NCBI GenBank assembly: GCA_015067715.1
Contig: SVLY01000024.1
Location: 1 to 32,656 of the forward strand
From: Oscillospiraceae bacterium
GTDB lineage: Bacteria > Bacillota > Clostridia > Oscillospirales > QAMX01
Reading direction: 5' to 3'
Length of the DNA stretch: 32,656 bases
Shown here: positions 6,968 through 17,907 of the stretch, in pieces
Layout of the letters: every line of letters begins with the position of its first letter
Position numbering within the stretch: position 1 is the stretch's first letter
Made by a program: the position numbers and the translations under genes
The notes under the pieces: generated by a model
The model's database searches: none
Told to the model about the DNA's origin: nothing
The model's input: only the letters and a program-made list of their open reading frames with translations

Positions 6968-7759
6968 ATGTCTGTTTTGGAAGTTAAAAACATAACCAAG
7001 AGCTTTGGAAAGACCGAGGTCTTAAAGGGCATAAGCTTTTCTCTGGAAAAGGGCGAGGTTCTTGCCATTATCGGCTCTTCCGGCAGCGGCAAGACCACCC
7101 TTTTGCGCTGTCTGAACTTTTTGGAGACTCCCTCCGGAGGAAGCTTTTACGTTAACGGCGAGCTGGTTTACGACGCCTCCGCCCAGAAAGCCCCCAGCGA
7201 GGCTCAGATCCGCAAAAACGGCCTTCACTTCGGCCTTGTCTTTCAGAGCTTCAACCTCTTCCCCCAGTACACGGTCTTCCGCAACGTGACCCTTGCCCCG
7301 GAGCTGAAAGCCGCCGAGACCTACCGAAAGGGAACGGCGGAATACCGCGCCGAGATCGAGCGTATCCACGCCACCGCCCACAGCCTTATCGCCAGAGTTG
7401 GTCTTACGGACAAGGAGAACTCCTATCCCTGCCAGCTCTCCGGCGGTCAGCAGCAGCGCGTTGCCATAGCCCGGGCCCTTGCCCGCCAGCCCGAGATACT
7501 CTGCTTTGACGAGCCCACCAGCGCCCTTGACCCGGAGCTTACCGGCGAGGTGCTCAGAGTTATAAAGGGTCTGAAATCCGGCGACTCCACAATGATCGTC
7601 GTCACCCACGAAATGGAATTTGCCCGCAGCGTTGCGGACAGGGTCATCTTCATGGCAGACGGCGTTATCGAGGAAGAGGGTACCCCCGAAGAGGTCTTCG
7701 GAGATCCCCAAAGCCCCAAGACCCAGGCCTTTCTGGCAAAGTCTTTGGAAAAGATCTGA
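6968..7759 (+). CDS. Amino acid ABC transporter ATP-binding protein (GlnQ/HisP type)
   Basis: The ATPase that powers the importer, 263 residues. Walker A is GSSGSGKTT, the signature is LSGGQQQR, Walker B is ILCFDEPTSALD and the switch histidine is in VVTHEM. The start is ATG 6968, with GGAGGG 5-10 bases upstream; an in-frame extension to 6953 would begin inside the permease stop and ribosome site. It carries an insertion between Walker A and the Q-loop (about 55-110), longer than in typical GlnQ (usually about 240 residues). It ends at a strong terminator. Confidence 0.94.
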   Translation: MSVLEVKNITKSFGKTEVLKGISFSLEKGEVLAIIGSSGSGKTTLLRCLNFLETPSGGSFYVNGELVYDASAQKAPSEAQIRKNGLHFGLVFQSFNLFPQYTVFRNVTLAPELKAAETYRKGTAEYRAEIERIHATAHSLIARVGLTDKENSYPCQLSGGQQQRVAIARALARQPEILCFDEPTSALDPELTGEVLRVIKGLKSGDSTMIVVTHEMEFARSVADRVIFMADGVIEEEGTPEEVFGDPQSPKTQAFLAKSLEKI

Positions 7760-7763
7760 ACAC

Positions 7764-7797
7764 AAAAACCGGCATCCCGTGGGATGCCGGTTTTTTT
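7764..7797. terminator. Bidirectional terminator between the ABC operon and ligA
   Basis: CCGGCATCCC (7769-7778) pairs with GGGATGCCGG (7781-7790); A-rich on the left and T7 on the right. It lies between the convergent ABC ATPase and ligA genes and can serve both. Confidence 0.9.
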
Positions 7798-7803
7798 ATA
7801 ATT

Positions 7804-9888
<2,085 letters not shown>

Positions 9889-9908
9889 TCAAAGCCCCAA
9901 AAGCTCTA

Positions 9909-9937
9909 TTGAAATCCCCGTTCGGCAATGCTATAAT
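9909..9937 (+). promoter_or_regulatory. Promoter of the soj-spo0J run
   Basis: TTGAAA (9909-9914) and TATAAT (9932-9937), 17-bp spacer, about 40 bp before the soj ATG. It is divergent from the ligA promoter. Confidence 0.82.
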
Positions 9938-9975
9938 ATATGGGAATATGTATGTAAAGGGGGAAGAGGGACAAA

Positions 9976-10761
9976 ATGCCCTGCCAGATCGTTGCCGTTG
10001 CCAGCCAAAAGGGCGGCGTTGGAAAGACAACCACCGCCGTAAGCCTTGCCGCATCCCTTAACCGCCTTGGCGTGAAGACCCTGCTGGTGGACTTCGACCC
10101 CCAGAGCAACGCCACGGGAAACTTCGGCGTATCCAAAAAAGATATCAAGGCCGACGTTTACGACCTTCTTTCCCGCCGGGCAACCGCCGCCGAGGCCGTT
10201 GTTCACACAAAATACGGCGATATCATCCCCGCCACCATCGGACTGGTGGGTGCCGAGATCTCCCTTGTCTCCGAGGAGGACCGTGAGCTCCGCTTAAAAG
10301 AGGGGCTGGACACTCTCCGCCCGGCCTACGACCTTATCCTTATCGACTGCGCCCCCAGCCTTGGGCTTCTGATGCTCAACGGAATGTGCGCGGCGGACAG
10401 CGTGCTCATCCCCATACAGTGCGAGTATCTTGCGCTGGAGGGGCTCTCCCTCACCATCGACACCATCCGCAACGTCCGCAGAAAGCTGAACCCCTCCCTT
10501 GAGCTTTGCGGCCTTGTGTTCACCATGTACGACGGGCGCACCAACCTCTCAAGCCAGGTGGCCCGTGAGGTTAAGCGCCACTTTGCGGACAAGATCTTCA
10601 AGACCGTCATCCCCCGGAACGTGCGTCTCAGCGAGGCTCCCAGCCACGGAATGCCCGTTCAGTATTACGATAAGTCTTCAAAGGGTTCAAAGAGCTACGA
10701 GGAGCTGGCCGAGGAATTCGTTCTTCGCCTGCGGATCGTCCCGGATCCCAAAAAGAAATAG
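9976..10761 (+). CDS. soj: Chromosome-partitioning ATPase Soj/ParA
   Basis: A 261-residue ParA-type ATPase that works with ParB/Spo0J in origin segregation and in control of replication initiation. The deviant Walker A (KGGVGKTTT, with the signature lysine) is at the N-terminus, the switch region DFDPQSNAT follows, and Walker B is LILIDCAPSLGLL. There is no N-terminal HTH, so it is the short chromosomal type rather than the plasmid P1 type. The ATG follows a purine-rich GGGGGAAGAGGG. spo0J starts 47 bp downstream. Confidence 0.94.
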   Translation: MPCQIVAVASQKGGVGKTTTAVSLAASLNRLGVKTLLVDFDPQSNATGNFGVSKKDIKADVYDLLSRRATAAEAVVHTKYGDIIPATIGLVGAEISLVSEEDRELRLKEGLDTLRPAYDLILIDCAPSLGLLMLNGMCAADSVLIPIQCEYLALEGLSLTIDTIRNVRRKLNPSLELCGLVFTMYDGRTNLSSQVAREVKRHFADKIFKTVIPRNVRLSEAPSHGMPVQYYDKSSKGSKSYEELAEEFVLRLRIVPDPKKK

Positions 10762-10808
10762 GCCGCTCCCCTTTTTTTCGTGAGAGTTAAGAAAGGCAAA
10801 AACAGACT

Positions 10809-11663
10809 ATGGCAAAAAAACAGATGGGTCTCGGCAGAGGTCTTGACGAGCTTTTCGGTTCTGCAGAGCCGGAGGTAACCGTCGCCCCCTCCGAGCTGGA
10901 CATAAACTTAATAGAACCCAGCCGGGAACAGCCCCGTAAGAGCTTCCCGGAGGAGGCTTTGAACGAGCTCTCCGAAAGCATCGCCCTCCACGGGGTCATA
11001 ACCCCCATAACCGTGCGGAAAATATCCGACGACCGCTACCGCATTATCGCAGGCGAGCGCAGATACCGCGCCTCCCGCATGGCCGGGCTGAAGACCGTTC
11101 CCGTCCACATCGTTGAGGCGGACGAGCTCTCCGCAATGGAGATGGGCCTTGTGGAAAACATTCAGCGCCAGGATCTGAACCCCGTTGAAGAGGCCGAGGG
11201 CATTCGCACCCTTATCGAGCGCTACGGCATGAGCCAGGAAAACGCCGCCACCCGGCTTTCCCGCTCCCGTCCGGCAATAACCAACGCGCTGAGGCTTCTG
11301 GATCTTCCCGAAAAGGTAAAACAGCTTCTCGCCCAGGGTCTGCTCTCCGCCGGTCACGGCCGGGCTCTTGCGGTGCTTGAGGACGAAAAGCTCTGCTCCA
11401 TGGCCGCCGACAGGGTCATTGCCGAAAAGCTCAGCGTCCGCCAGACCGAAGCCCTTGTGAAAAAGCTGAAAACCGCCCCCAAAAAGCCTGCCAAGCCCTC
11501 CGGGGACGGGGTGGACTACGCCGCAGAGCTTTCAAAAAAGCTCTCCGAAAACCTCGGCCGCCAGGTGAGCATTAAGATGAGCCGGGGCAACGCCGGAAAG
11601 GTCACGCTGAACTTTGCGGACCTTGACGATCTTGACAGAATTCTGGCTCTGCTGGAAAAATAA
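10809..11663 (+). CDS. spo0J: Chromosome-partitioning protein ParB/Spo0J
   Basis: A 284-residue parS-binding CTP switch protein that spreads on origin DNA and loads SMC. The N-terminal GLGRGLDELF is the Soj-contacting peptide. The CTP-binding domain has GERRYRA and ENIQRQDLNPVEEA, the HTH lies around 125-170 (NAATRLSRSRPAITNALRLL), and a short C-terminal dimer domain ends in DLDRILALLEK. The pairing with soj is standard. I saw no clear parS site (consensus TGTTNCACGTGAAACA) in the window. Confidence 0.95.
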   Translation: MAKKQMGLGRGLDELFGSAEPEVTVAPSELDINLIEPSREQPRKSFPEEALNELSESIALHGVITPITVRKISDDRYRIIAGERRYRASRMAGLKTVPVHIVEADELSAMEMGLVENIQRQDLNPVEEAEGIRTLIERYGMSQENAATRLSRSRPAITNALRLLDLPEKVKQLLAQGLLSAGHGRALAVLEDEKLCSMAADRVIAEKLSVRQTEALVKKLKTAPKKPAKPSGDGVDYAAELSKKLSENLGRQVSIKMSRGNAGKVTLNFADLDDLDRILALLEK

Positions 11664-11700
11664 ATAAAACAGAAATGAAACCGGAAAGGTAAGAGATAAA

Positions 11701-12984
11701 ATGCTTGATATCAAACTTATAAGAGAAAATCCCCAGGACGTTAAAGACAGACTTCTTGCCAAGGAGTGCGACTGCTCTGAGGCCATCGACCGTATTCTCC
11801 AGCTGGACACCGAGCGCCGTGAGGCCATTTTCAAGACCGAACAGCTCAAGGCCGAGCAGAACAAGGTCACAAAGCAGATCCCCGCAATGAAAAAAGCCGG
11901 CCAGGACACCGCTCCCGTTTTTGCCCGCATGAAGGAGATCTCCGAAAACGTAAAGGCCTGCGACGCCCGTGTCAAGGAGATCGAAGGCGAGTACACCGAG
12001 CTTATGCTCTCTCTGCCCAACCTTCCGGACACCGACCTTAAGCCCGGCGGCAAGGAAAACAACGAGCCCCTCCGTTTCTACGGCGAGCCCCACGTTTTCG
12101 ATTTCGAGCCCAAAAACCACGTTGACATCTGCAAAGGTCTGGGTCTCATCGACTACGAGCGCGGCGTTAAGCTCTCCGGCAACGGCTTCTGGGTCTACCG
12201 CGGTCTTGGCGCAAGACTTGAGTGGGCTCTGCTGAACTACTTCATCGACACCCATATCGGCGACGGCTACGAGCTGGTCCTCGTGCCCCATATGCTGGGC
12301 TACGAGTGCGGCCTCACAGCCGGTCAGTTCCCCAAGTTTAAGGACGACGTTTACTGGCTGGACACCGCCGAGGATTCCCAGCGCCGCTTTATGCTGCCCA
12401 CCGCAGAGACCGCTCTGGTCTCCCTCCACCGGGACGAGATCCTCACCGAGGCCGACCTGCCCCGGAAATACATCTCCTACACCCCCTGCTTCCGCCGCGA
12501 AGCCGGCTCCTACCGCTCCGACGAGCGCGGTATGGTCCGCGGACATCAGTTCAACAAGGTGGAGATGGTCCAGTACACCCTGCCCGAAAAGTCCGACGAG
12601 GCCTTTGAAGAGCTTGTGGGCAAGGCAGAGGCTCTTGTAAAGGGTCTTGGCTTCCACTTCCGCACCGTAAAGCTGGCCGCCGCCGACTGCTCGGCTTCCA
12701 TGGCCCGCACCTACGATATCGAGATCCACATCCCCTCCATGAACGGCTACAAGGAAGTCTCCTCCGTCTCCAACGCCAGAGACTACCAGGCTCGCCGGGG
12801 TCAGATGCGCTTCCGCAGAGAGTCCACCGGCAAGACCGAGTTCGTCCACACTCTCAACGGCTCCGGCCTGGCCACCTCCCGCATTCTGCCCGCCATCGTG
12901 GAGCAGAACCAGCAGGCCGACGGCAGCGTCGTCGTGCCGGAGGTCCTCCGCAAATATCTGGGCGGCATCGAAGTCATCAGATAA
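11701..12984 (+). CDS. serS: Seryl-tRNA synthetase
   Basis: A class II synthetase of 427 residues, normal length, charging tRNA-Ser. The N-terminal antiparallel coiled-coil arm (about 30-100) binds the long variable arm of tRNA-Ser. Motif 2 is PCFRREAGSYRSDERGM and motif 3 is GSGLATSRILPAI. It lies 37 bp after spo0J, with no terminator between and no T-box leader visible, so it is probably co-transcribed. The next gene begins directly at its stop (TAA followed by ATG). Confidence 0.96.
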   Translation: MLDIKLIRENPQDVKDRLLAKECDCSEAIDRILQLDTERREAIFKTEQLKAEQNKVTKQIPAMKKAGQDTAPVFARMKEISENVKACDARVKEIEGEYTELMLSLPNLPDTDLKPGGKENNEPLRFYGEPHVFDFEPKNHVDICKGLGLIDYERGVKLSGNGFWVYRGLGARLEWALLNYFIDTHIGDGYELVLVPHMLGYECGLTAGQFPKFKDDVYWLDTAEDSQRRFMLPTAETALVSLHRDEILTEADLPRKYISYTPCFRREAGSYRSDERGMVRGHQFNKVEMVQYTLPEKSDEAFEELVGKAEALVKGLGFHFRTVKLAAADCSASMARTYDIEIHIPSMNGYKEVSSVSNARDYQARRGQMRFRRESTGKTEFVHTLNGSGLATSRILPAIVEQNQQADGSVVVPEVLRKYLGGIEVIR

Positions 12985-13560
12985 ATGCTCACCCACACAG
13001 GAACAGTAACCTTAGAGACGCCGCGGCTTTTGCTGCGGCGTCTTGACAGGTCGGACGCAAAAATGCTCCACGCAAACTGGGGAAGCTCCGAGGAGGTCTA
13101 CAAATACATGACCACCCCCATTATGCCAAACCTTTACGACGTGGAGAATTTCATAGAAAAAAAGCTCCGGGCGTATTTTTCCCCGGATTTTTACTATTGG
13201 GGCGTGGTTGAAAAGTCAAGCGGAGAGCTTATCGGCATGGCCACCCTCACCGAGGTCTCGGAATTCGGCCGCACGGCAAACCTTGCCTATTCTCTTGGGG
13301 TTCCCTGGTGGGGAAAGGGCTATGCCCGTGAGGCCGGAGCCGCAGTTCTGGCTCACGCCTTTGAGACCGTGGGCTTCAGAAAGATCTACGGCTGTCACTT
13401 CACCGAAAACGACCGCAGCGGCCGCGTGCTGCTGGCACTTGGAATGGAACACACCGGTCAGGGAAAGAATAAGGTCTGGCAGCTGGGGCGCTACCTCACC
13501 TACGAGGGCTACGAGCTTTCCTGCCGCAGATACACAAAGCTAAAAAGAGGGAGAGCGTAA
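12985..13560 (+). CDS. GNAT family N-acetyltransferase (RimJ/RimL-like)
   Basis: A 191-residue acetyl-CoA-dependent transferase. It opens with TLETPRLLLRRLDRSDA, the usual start of RimJ/RimL-type proteins. The acetyl-CoA loop is probably PWWGKGYAREAG, and the family's late FRKIYGCHFTENDRSGRVL is present. The ATG directly abuts the serS stop, so it is translationally coupled. The substrate may be a protein N-terminus or a small amine; the sequence does not decide. Confidence 0.88.
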   Translation: MLTHTGTVTLETPRLLLRRLDRSDAKMLHANWGSSEEVYKYMTTPIMPNLYDVENFIEKKLRAYFSPDFYYWGVVEKSSGELIGMATLTEVSEFGRTANLAYSLGVPWWGKGYAREAGAAVLAHAFETVGFRKIYGCHFTENDRSGRVLLALGMEHTGQGKNKVWQLGRYLTYEGYELSCRRYTKLKRGRA

Positions 13561-13567
13561 GATCGCC

Positions 13568-14428
13568 GTGGAGCTTGCAAGTATAGATACGATTCGCTAC
13601 GTCTGCGATAAATACGGTTTCGCCTTTTCAAAGGATCTGGGTCAGAATTTCCTCACCGACCCCCGCATTCCCGAGGCCATTGCCCAGGGCGCAGGGGTGG
13701 AAGGGAAATGCGTTTTGGAGGTTGGCCCCGGCATTGGCACGCTCACCGCAAGCCTTGCCTCCCGGGCAAAGGCCGTATGCGCGCTGGAGCTGGACAAGAG
13801 CCTTTTCCCCGTGCTGGACGAAACTCTCGCCCCCTATCCCAACGCCGCCTACGTCTCCGGGGACGTTATGAAGACCGACCTTGCCGCCCTGGCAGACGAA
13901 AAATTCGGCGCCGGGGAGCCCGTTTGCGCCGTTTCAAACCTGCCATATTGCGTGACCACCCCGGCAATACTCCGCATTCTTGGCACCGGGCGCTTTGAAA
14001 GCGTCACCGTGATGATCCAGAAGGAGGCCGCAAAAAAGCTCACCTGCTCCCCCGGGGACAGTCAGTGGTGCCTTTTTTCCGCTTTGGCCACCTACCGGGC
14101 AGATATCAAAAAGCTCTTCGACGTGTCAAAGGGCTGTTTTTATCCCCAGCCCAAGGTGGACTCCACCGTGCTTGGAATGACCTGCAAAAAGGTGGATCCC
14201 CCCCTGGCCGATGCCTTTGAAAGAGTTGCCACCGCACTTTTTGCACAGCGCAGAAAGACCGTTAAAAACACAATTTCCCGAATGCCCGGCCTTTCCGGGA
14301 CGGAGGCCGGAGCCCTGCTTTCCTCCGCCGGCATAGATCCTTCCCGCCGGGGAGAGACGCTTTCCGTGGACGAAATCGCGCGTCTTGCCGGATTGATGGT
14401 GCAAACGATACAAAAAGACCCTGCGTGA
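13568..14428 (+). CDS. rsmA: 16S rRNA (adenine1518/1519-N6)-dimethyltransferase
   Basis: KsgA/RsmA dimethylates two adjacent adenines in helix 45 of 16S rRNA late in small-subunit assembly. It has 286 residues, normal length. Motif X is GQNFL (25-29), motif I is EVGPGIGTLT (51-60) for SAM binding, and motif IV is NLPY (124-127). The C-terminal domain carries FAQRRKTVKN. The start is GTG 13568, 7 bp after the acetyltransferase stop. In many Firmicutes rnmV lies directly beside this gene; here it is 11 kb away in the holA operon. Confidence 0.95.
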   Translation: MELASIDTIRYVCDKYGFAFSKDLGQNFLTDPRIPEAIAQGAGVEGKCVLEVGPGIGTLTASLASRAKAVCALELDKSLFPVLDETLAPYPNAAYVSGDVMKTDLAALADEKFGAGEPVCAVSNLPYCVTTPAILRILGTGRFESVTVMIQKEAAKKLTCSPGDSQWCLFSALATYRADIKKLFDVSKGCFYPQPKVDSTVLGMTCKKVDPPLADAFERVATALFAQRRKTVKNTISRMPGLSGTEAGALLSSAGIDPSRRGETLSVDEIARLAGLMVQTIQKDPA

Positions 14429-14454
14429 AAATAAAACTATTTACAAAACTGTAA

Positions 14455-14483
14455 TTGAAAGTTTTGTATTTTAGAGGTATAAT
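14455..14483 (+). promoter_or_regulatory. Promoter of pckG
   Basis: TTGAAA (14455-14460) and TATAAT (14478-14483) with a 17-bp spacer, about 60 bp upstream of the ATG. Confidence 0.85.
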
Positions 14484-14489
14484 ACTGGT

Positions 14490-14526
14490 ATTACAATAAG
14501 TGTAATAGGTGTATCACGAAGTGATA
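14490..14526 (+). promoter_or_regulatory. Two palindromes in the pckG leader, possible operators
   Basis: ATTACA (14490-14495) and TGTAAT (14501-14506) flank 5 bp; TATCAC (14512-14517) and GTGATA (14521-14526) flank GAA. Both sit between the -10 box and the ribosome site (AAAGGAG), where a repressor could bind or the RNA could fold. No regulator is identified. Confidence 0.45.
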
Positions 14527-14545
14527 TATTCGAAAGGAGATCAAT

Positions 14546-16336
14546 ATGGCCAACACCACCAATAAGGCTGTCCTCAGCTGGATCGACGAAATGGTCGCCA
14601 TGACCACCCCCGATAAGATCGTCTGGATCGACGGAAGCGACGAGCAGAAGGAAGCCCTCCGCGCCGAGGCTTGCGCCACCGGCGAGATCATCAAGCTCAA
14701 CCAGGAGCTTCTCCCCGACTGCTACTATCACCGCACCGCCGTTAACGACGTTGCCCGCGTTGAAGGCCGCACCTTTATCTGCGCCCCCAGCAAGCTGGAA
14801 GCCGGTCCCACCAACAACTGGATGGACCCCGCCGAAGCTTACGCTATGGCTGCCGAGATCTTCAAGGGCAGCATGAAGGGCCGCACCATGTACGTCATCC
14901 CCTACTCCATGGGTGCCATCGGCTCTCCCTTTGCCAAGGTCGGTATCGAGCTGACCGACTCCATCTACGTTGTTCTCAACATGATGATCATGACCCGCGT
15001 CGGCAACGCCGTCCTCGACATGCTCGGTGACAACGAAGACTTCGTTCACGGTCTCCACGGCAAGTGCGAGCTGGACGAGGAGAAGAGATATATTCTCCAG
15101 TTCCCCCAGGACAACACCATCTGGAGCTGCAACTCCGGTTACGGCGGCAACGTCCTGCTGGGCAAGAAGTGCTTTGCTCTCCGTATCGCCTCCTACCAGG
15201 GCTGGAAGGAAGGCTGGATGGCCGAGCATATGCTCATCCTCGGCATTGAAACTCCCGAAGGCGAGACCAAGTACGTCTCCGCCGCATTCCCCTCTGCCTG
15301 CGGCAAGACCAACCTGGCCATGCTCATTCCTCCCGCAGAGTACCTCGAAAAGGGCTACAAGGTCGTCACCGTCGGCGACGATATCGCCTGGCTCCGCATC
15401 AACGAGAACGGCGGCCTGAGCGCCGTCAACCCCGAAGCCGGCTTCTTCGGCGTCGCCCCCGGCACCAACGCCAAGTCCAACCCCAACGCTCTCGCCTCCA
15501 CCCGTAAGGGCACCATCTTTACCAACGTCGTTTACAACGACAAGGACGGTACAGTGTGGTGGGAAGGCCTCGACAAGAATCCTCCCCACGGTGTCAACGA
15601 CTGGACCGGCAAGCCCTGGGATCCCGAATCCGGCGTCAAGGGCGCTCACCCCAACAGCCGCTTCACCGCTCCCGCCGCAAACTGCCCCTGCATCTCCTCC
15701 AAGTGGGAAGATCCTGCCGGCGTTCCCCTGTCCGCCATCATCTTCGGCGGCCGCCGTGCAAAGTGCGCACCCCTTGTTTACCAGTCCCGTAACTGGCAGC
15801 ACGGTGTCTTCGTTGGCTCCATCATGGCCTCCGAGACCACTGCCGCCGCCTCCGGTGCCGTCGGTGTTGTCCGCCGCGACCCCATGGCAATGCTGCCCTT
15901 CTGCGGCTACAACATGGCCTGGTATTGGAAGCACTGGCTCGACATGGGCAAGAAGCTCACCAATCCTCCCATGATCTTCAACGTCAACTGGTTCCGTCTC
16001 AATGAGAACGGCAAGTTCATGTGGCCCGGCTTCGGCGACAACTTCCGCGTTCTCGAGTGGATCATCAAGCGCTGCGAAGGCAAGATCGACGCTGAAGAGA
16101 CTGCCATCGGCTTTGTTCCCAAGGCTGAGGACATCAACCTCTCCGGCCTCGACTACACCATCGAGGAAGGCAAGAAGTTCGACATCGAAGCTCTCCGCGA
16201 GATCCTCCAGATCAACACCGAGTACTGGCTGGAAGACGTCGAAAGCATCAAGGCTCTCTACGCCCGCTTTGGCGACGAGCTTCCCGCCGAGATGGCCTTT
16301 GAGCTCCTCAAGCTGGAGAACAACCTCAAGAAGTAA
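14546..16336 (+). CDS. pckG: Phosphoenolpyruvate carboxykinase (GTP)
   Basis: Interconverts oxaloacetate and PEP with GTP/GDP; in anaerobes it often runs in the carboxylating direction toward C4 acids. It has 596 residues, usual for the GTP family. The P-loop FPSACGKTN (about 250-257) carries the family's reactive cysteine, HRTAVNDVARVEGRTF is the substrate-binding region, and NWQHGVFVGS and GGRRAKCAPLV are GTP-PEPCK signatures. Codon use is extremely biased (C- and G-ending), so it is probably among the most expressed genes here. It is monocistronic, with its own promoter, leader palindromes and terminator. Confidence 0.96.
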   Translation: MANTTNKAVLSWIDEMVAMTTPDKIVWIDGSDEQKEALRAEACATGEIIKLNQELLPDCYYHRTAVNDVARVEGRTFICAPSKLEAGPTNNWMDPAEAYAMAAEIFKGSMKGRTMYVIPYSMGAIGSPFAKVGIELTDSIYVVLNMMIMTRVGNAVLDMLGDNEDFVHGLHGKCELDEEKRYILQFPQDNTIWSCNSGYGGNVLLGKKCFALRIASYQGWKEGWMAEHMLILGIETPEGETKYVSAAFPSACGKTNLAMLIPPAEYLEKGYKVVTVGDDIAWLRINENGGLSAVNPEAGFFGVAPGTNAKSNPNALASTRKGTIFTNVVYNDKDGTVWWEGLDKNPPHGVNDWTGKPWDPESGVKGAHPNSRFTAPAANCPCISSKWEDPAGVPLSAIIFGGRRAKCAPLVYQSRNWQHGVFVGSIMASETTAAASGAVGVVRRDPMAMLPFCGYNMAWYWKHWLDMGKKLTNPPMIFNVNWFRLNENGKFMWPGFGDNFRVLEWIIKRCEGKIDAEETAIGFVPKAEDINLSGLDYTIEEGKKFDIEALREILQINTEYWLEDVESIKALYARFGDELPAEMAFELLKLENNLKK

Positions 16337-16377
16337 TTTCCCGTCGAGAAAAACGGCATAGACTTTACTCTCACCCA

Positions 16378-16416
16378 AGGACAGCAGCCCCCAAAACCGG
16401 GGCTTGCTGTCCTTGT
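16378..16416 (+). terminator. Hairpin terminator after pckG
   Basis: GGACAGCA and TGCTGTCC enclose a second GC stem (GCCCC/GGGGC). The following TTGTTGTG is a weak T tract. Confidence 0.75.
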
Positions 16417-16427
16417 TGTGGGAGCAG

Positions 16428-16484
16428 ACAAATCCCCCCCCCAATAAAACCCACACATCCCCCCCTCCACACAACAACAAAACA
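16428..16484 (+). other. 57-nt G-free, C-rich tract before the antiporter gene
   Basis: No G occurs from 16428 to 16484, while about half the bases are C, including C9 and C7 runs. It lies between the pckG terminator and the next start codon. C-rich, G-poor unstructured RNA is the general character of Rho-loading sites, so a backup Rho terminator is one reading. It could also simply be a leader without structure. Confidence 0.5.
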
Positions 16485-16520
16485 GGGGCAAATCATCCGA
16501 AAGCCCAGGTACATAAACAT

Positions 16521-17822
16521 ATGATGACAGAATTTCTCTCTATTGCACTGGCCCTTATCTTTGGCCTGCTCTTCACAAGAATCACCAGCCGTTTCAAGCT
16601 CCCCGACGTCACCGCATATCTTGTCGCGGGCGTTCTCGTGGGTCCCTACTGCCTTGGCAGACTGGGCGTTCCCGGCCTCGGCTTCAACAGCTTCGATGCC
16701 CTTTCCAAGATCGGCTTCATCTCCGAGGCCGCCCTTGGCTTTATCGCTTTTGCCATCGGCAGCGAGTTTAAAGTCTCTTCCCTGAAAAAAACCGGCAAAC
16801 AGGCCGTTATCATAGGCATTCTCCAGGCCGTTGTCACCACCCTTGTTGTTGACGCCGTCCTTATCGGCGTCAGCCTTGCCACCGGCGGAAAGCTGAGCAT
16901 TCCCGCAGCCATCACTCTCGGCGCGATCGCCTCTGCCACCGCTCCCGCCGCCACCCTTATGGTCGTCCGTCAGTTCAAGGCCAAGGGCAAGGTCACCGAG
17001 GTGCTCCTGCCCGTCGTCGCTCTGGATGACGCTGTGGGTCTGGCTCTGTTTGCAGTTTCCTTCGGCATTGCCCGCGCCATGGCCGGCGGAACTCTGGACA
17101 TTTACTCCATCATCTGCAATCCTCTTATCGAGATCTTCGCCTCTCTGGCTCTCGGCGCCGTCTGCGGTGTTATCCTCACCCAGCTTGAGCGAATGTTCCA
17201 CTCCAACCGCAACAGAACCTCCATGATCATCGGCTTCATTCTGGCCACCGTTGGCATCTCCATGCTTGAGATCCCCGTGGGTCCCGTTGAGATCGCCTTC
17301 TCTCCCCTGCTGGTCTGCATGATGATGGGCACCGTTTTCTGCAACCTCTGCCCCCTGGCAGACGATCTTATGGAGCGCTCCGACAAGTGGAGCGCGCCCC
17401 TGCTGGCTCTGTTCTTCGTTATCAGCGGCTCCGACCTTGAACTTGGCGTTTTCTCCGACATCGTCGTCGTTCTCATCGGCGCGGCCTATATCCTCTCCCG
17501 CTGTCTGGGCAAATACGTTGGCGCCTATATCTCCAGCGTTATCTCCAAGGCAGACCCCATGGTCAAGAAATATCTGGGCATCACTCTCTTCCCCCAGGCA
17601 GGCGTTGCCCTTGGTATGTGCGTCACCGCATCTGCCCTTCCCGGTGACGGCCCCATGATCCGAAACATCATTCTCTTCGGCGTTCTCATCTACGAGCTGG
17701 TGGGCCCCATGCTCACCAAGATCGCCCTCACCAGGTCCGGCGACATCGTTGCCCCCGGCAAGGAGGTTCTGGAGCGCAGAGAGAAAAAGCTGGAAGCAGC
17801 CGCCGCAAAAAAGCAGGGCTGA
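16521..17822 (+). CDS. Cation/proton antiporter, CPA2 (Na_H_Exchanger) family
   Basis: A 433-residue integral membrane protein with about 12 hydrophobic segments and the Na_H_Exchanger fold (LPDVTAYLVAGVLVGP near the N-terminus; VVALDDAVGLALFAV in the ion-binding segment, with the key aspartates). It lacks the C-terminal TrkA-N domain of KefB/KefC. It likely exchanges Na+ or K+ for H+. I chose ATG 16521; the open frame extends upstream into the G-free tract and the pckG terminator. No strong ribosome site is visible, and ATG 16524 is equally possible. A ClC transporter gene follows on the same strand. Confidence 0.88.
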   Translation: MMTEFLSIALALIFGLLFTRITSRFKLPDVTAYLVAGVLVGPYCLGRLGVPGLGFNSFDALSKIGFISEAALGFIAFAIGSEFKVSSLKKTGKQAVIIGILQAVVTTLVVDAVLIGVSLATGGKLSIPAAITLGAIASATAPAATLMVVRQFKAKGKVTEVLLPVVALDDAVGLALFAVSFGIARAMAGGTLDIYSIICNPLIEIFASLALGAVCGVILTQLERMFHSNRNRTSMIIGFILATVGISMLEIPVGPVEIAFSPLLVCMMMGTVFCNLCPLADDLMERSDKWSAPLLALFFVISGSDLELGVFSDIVVVLIGAAYILSRCLGKYVGAYISSVISKADPMVKKYLGITLFPQAGVALGMCVTASALPGDGPMIRNIILFGVLIYELVGPMLTKIALTRSGDIVAPGKEVLERREKKLEAAAAKKQG

Positions 17823-17835
17823 GTACAGCAAATAT

Positions 17836-17865
17836 AAAAAGTCACCTTGAAAAAGGGGCTTTTTT
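17836..17865 (+). terminator. Probable terminator after the antiporter gene
   Basis: AAAAAGTCACCTT pairs with AAGGGGCTTTTT around a short A-rich loop, with a bulge and one G-T pair, and a T tract follows. It is weaker than the other terminators here. Confidence 0.6.
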
Positions 17866-17907
17866 GTTTGGCGAAAACCTCTTAAGATACGGATAAGAAG
17901 CAGATTC

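Noticed and set aside
11664-11700. T-box leader before serS
   Set aside because: Only 37 bp separate spo0J and serS, far too short for a T-box.
14471-16480. 669-residue leftward frame over pckG
   Set aside because: It is the antisense shadow of a codon-biased pckG; composition is low-complexity Gly/Val/Asp-rich and no domain is visible.
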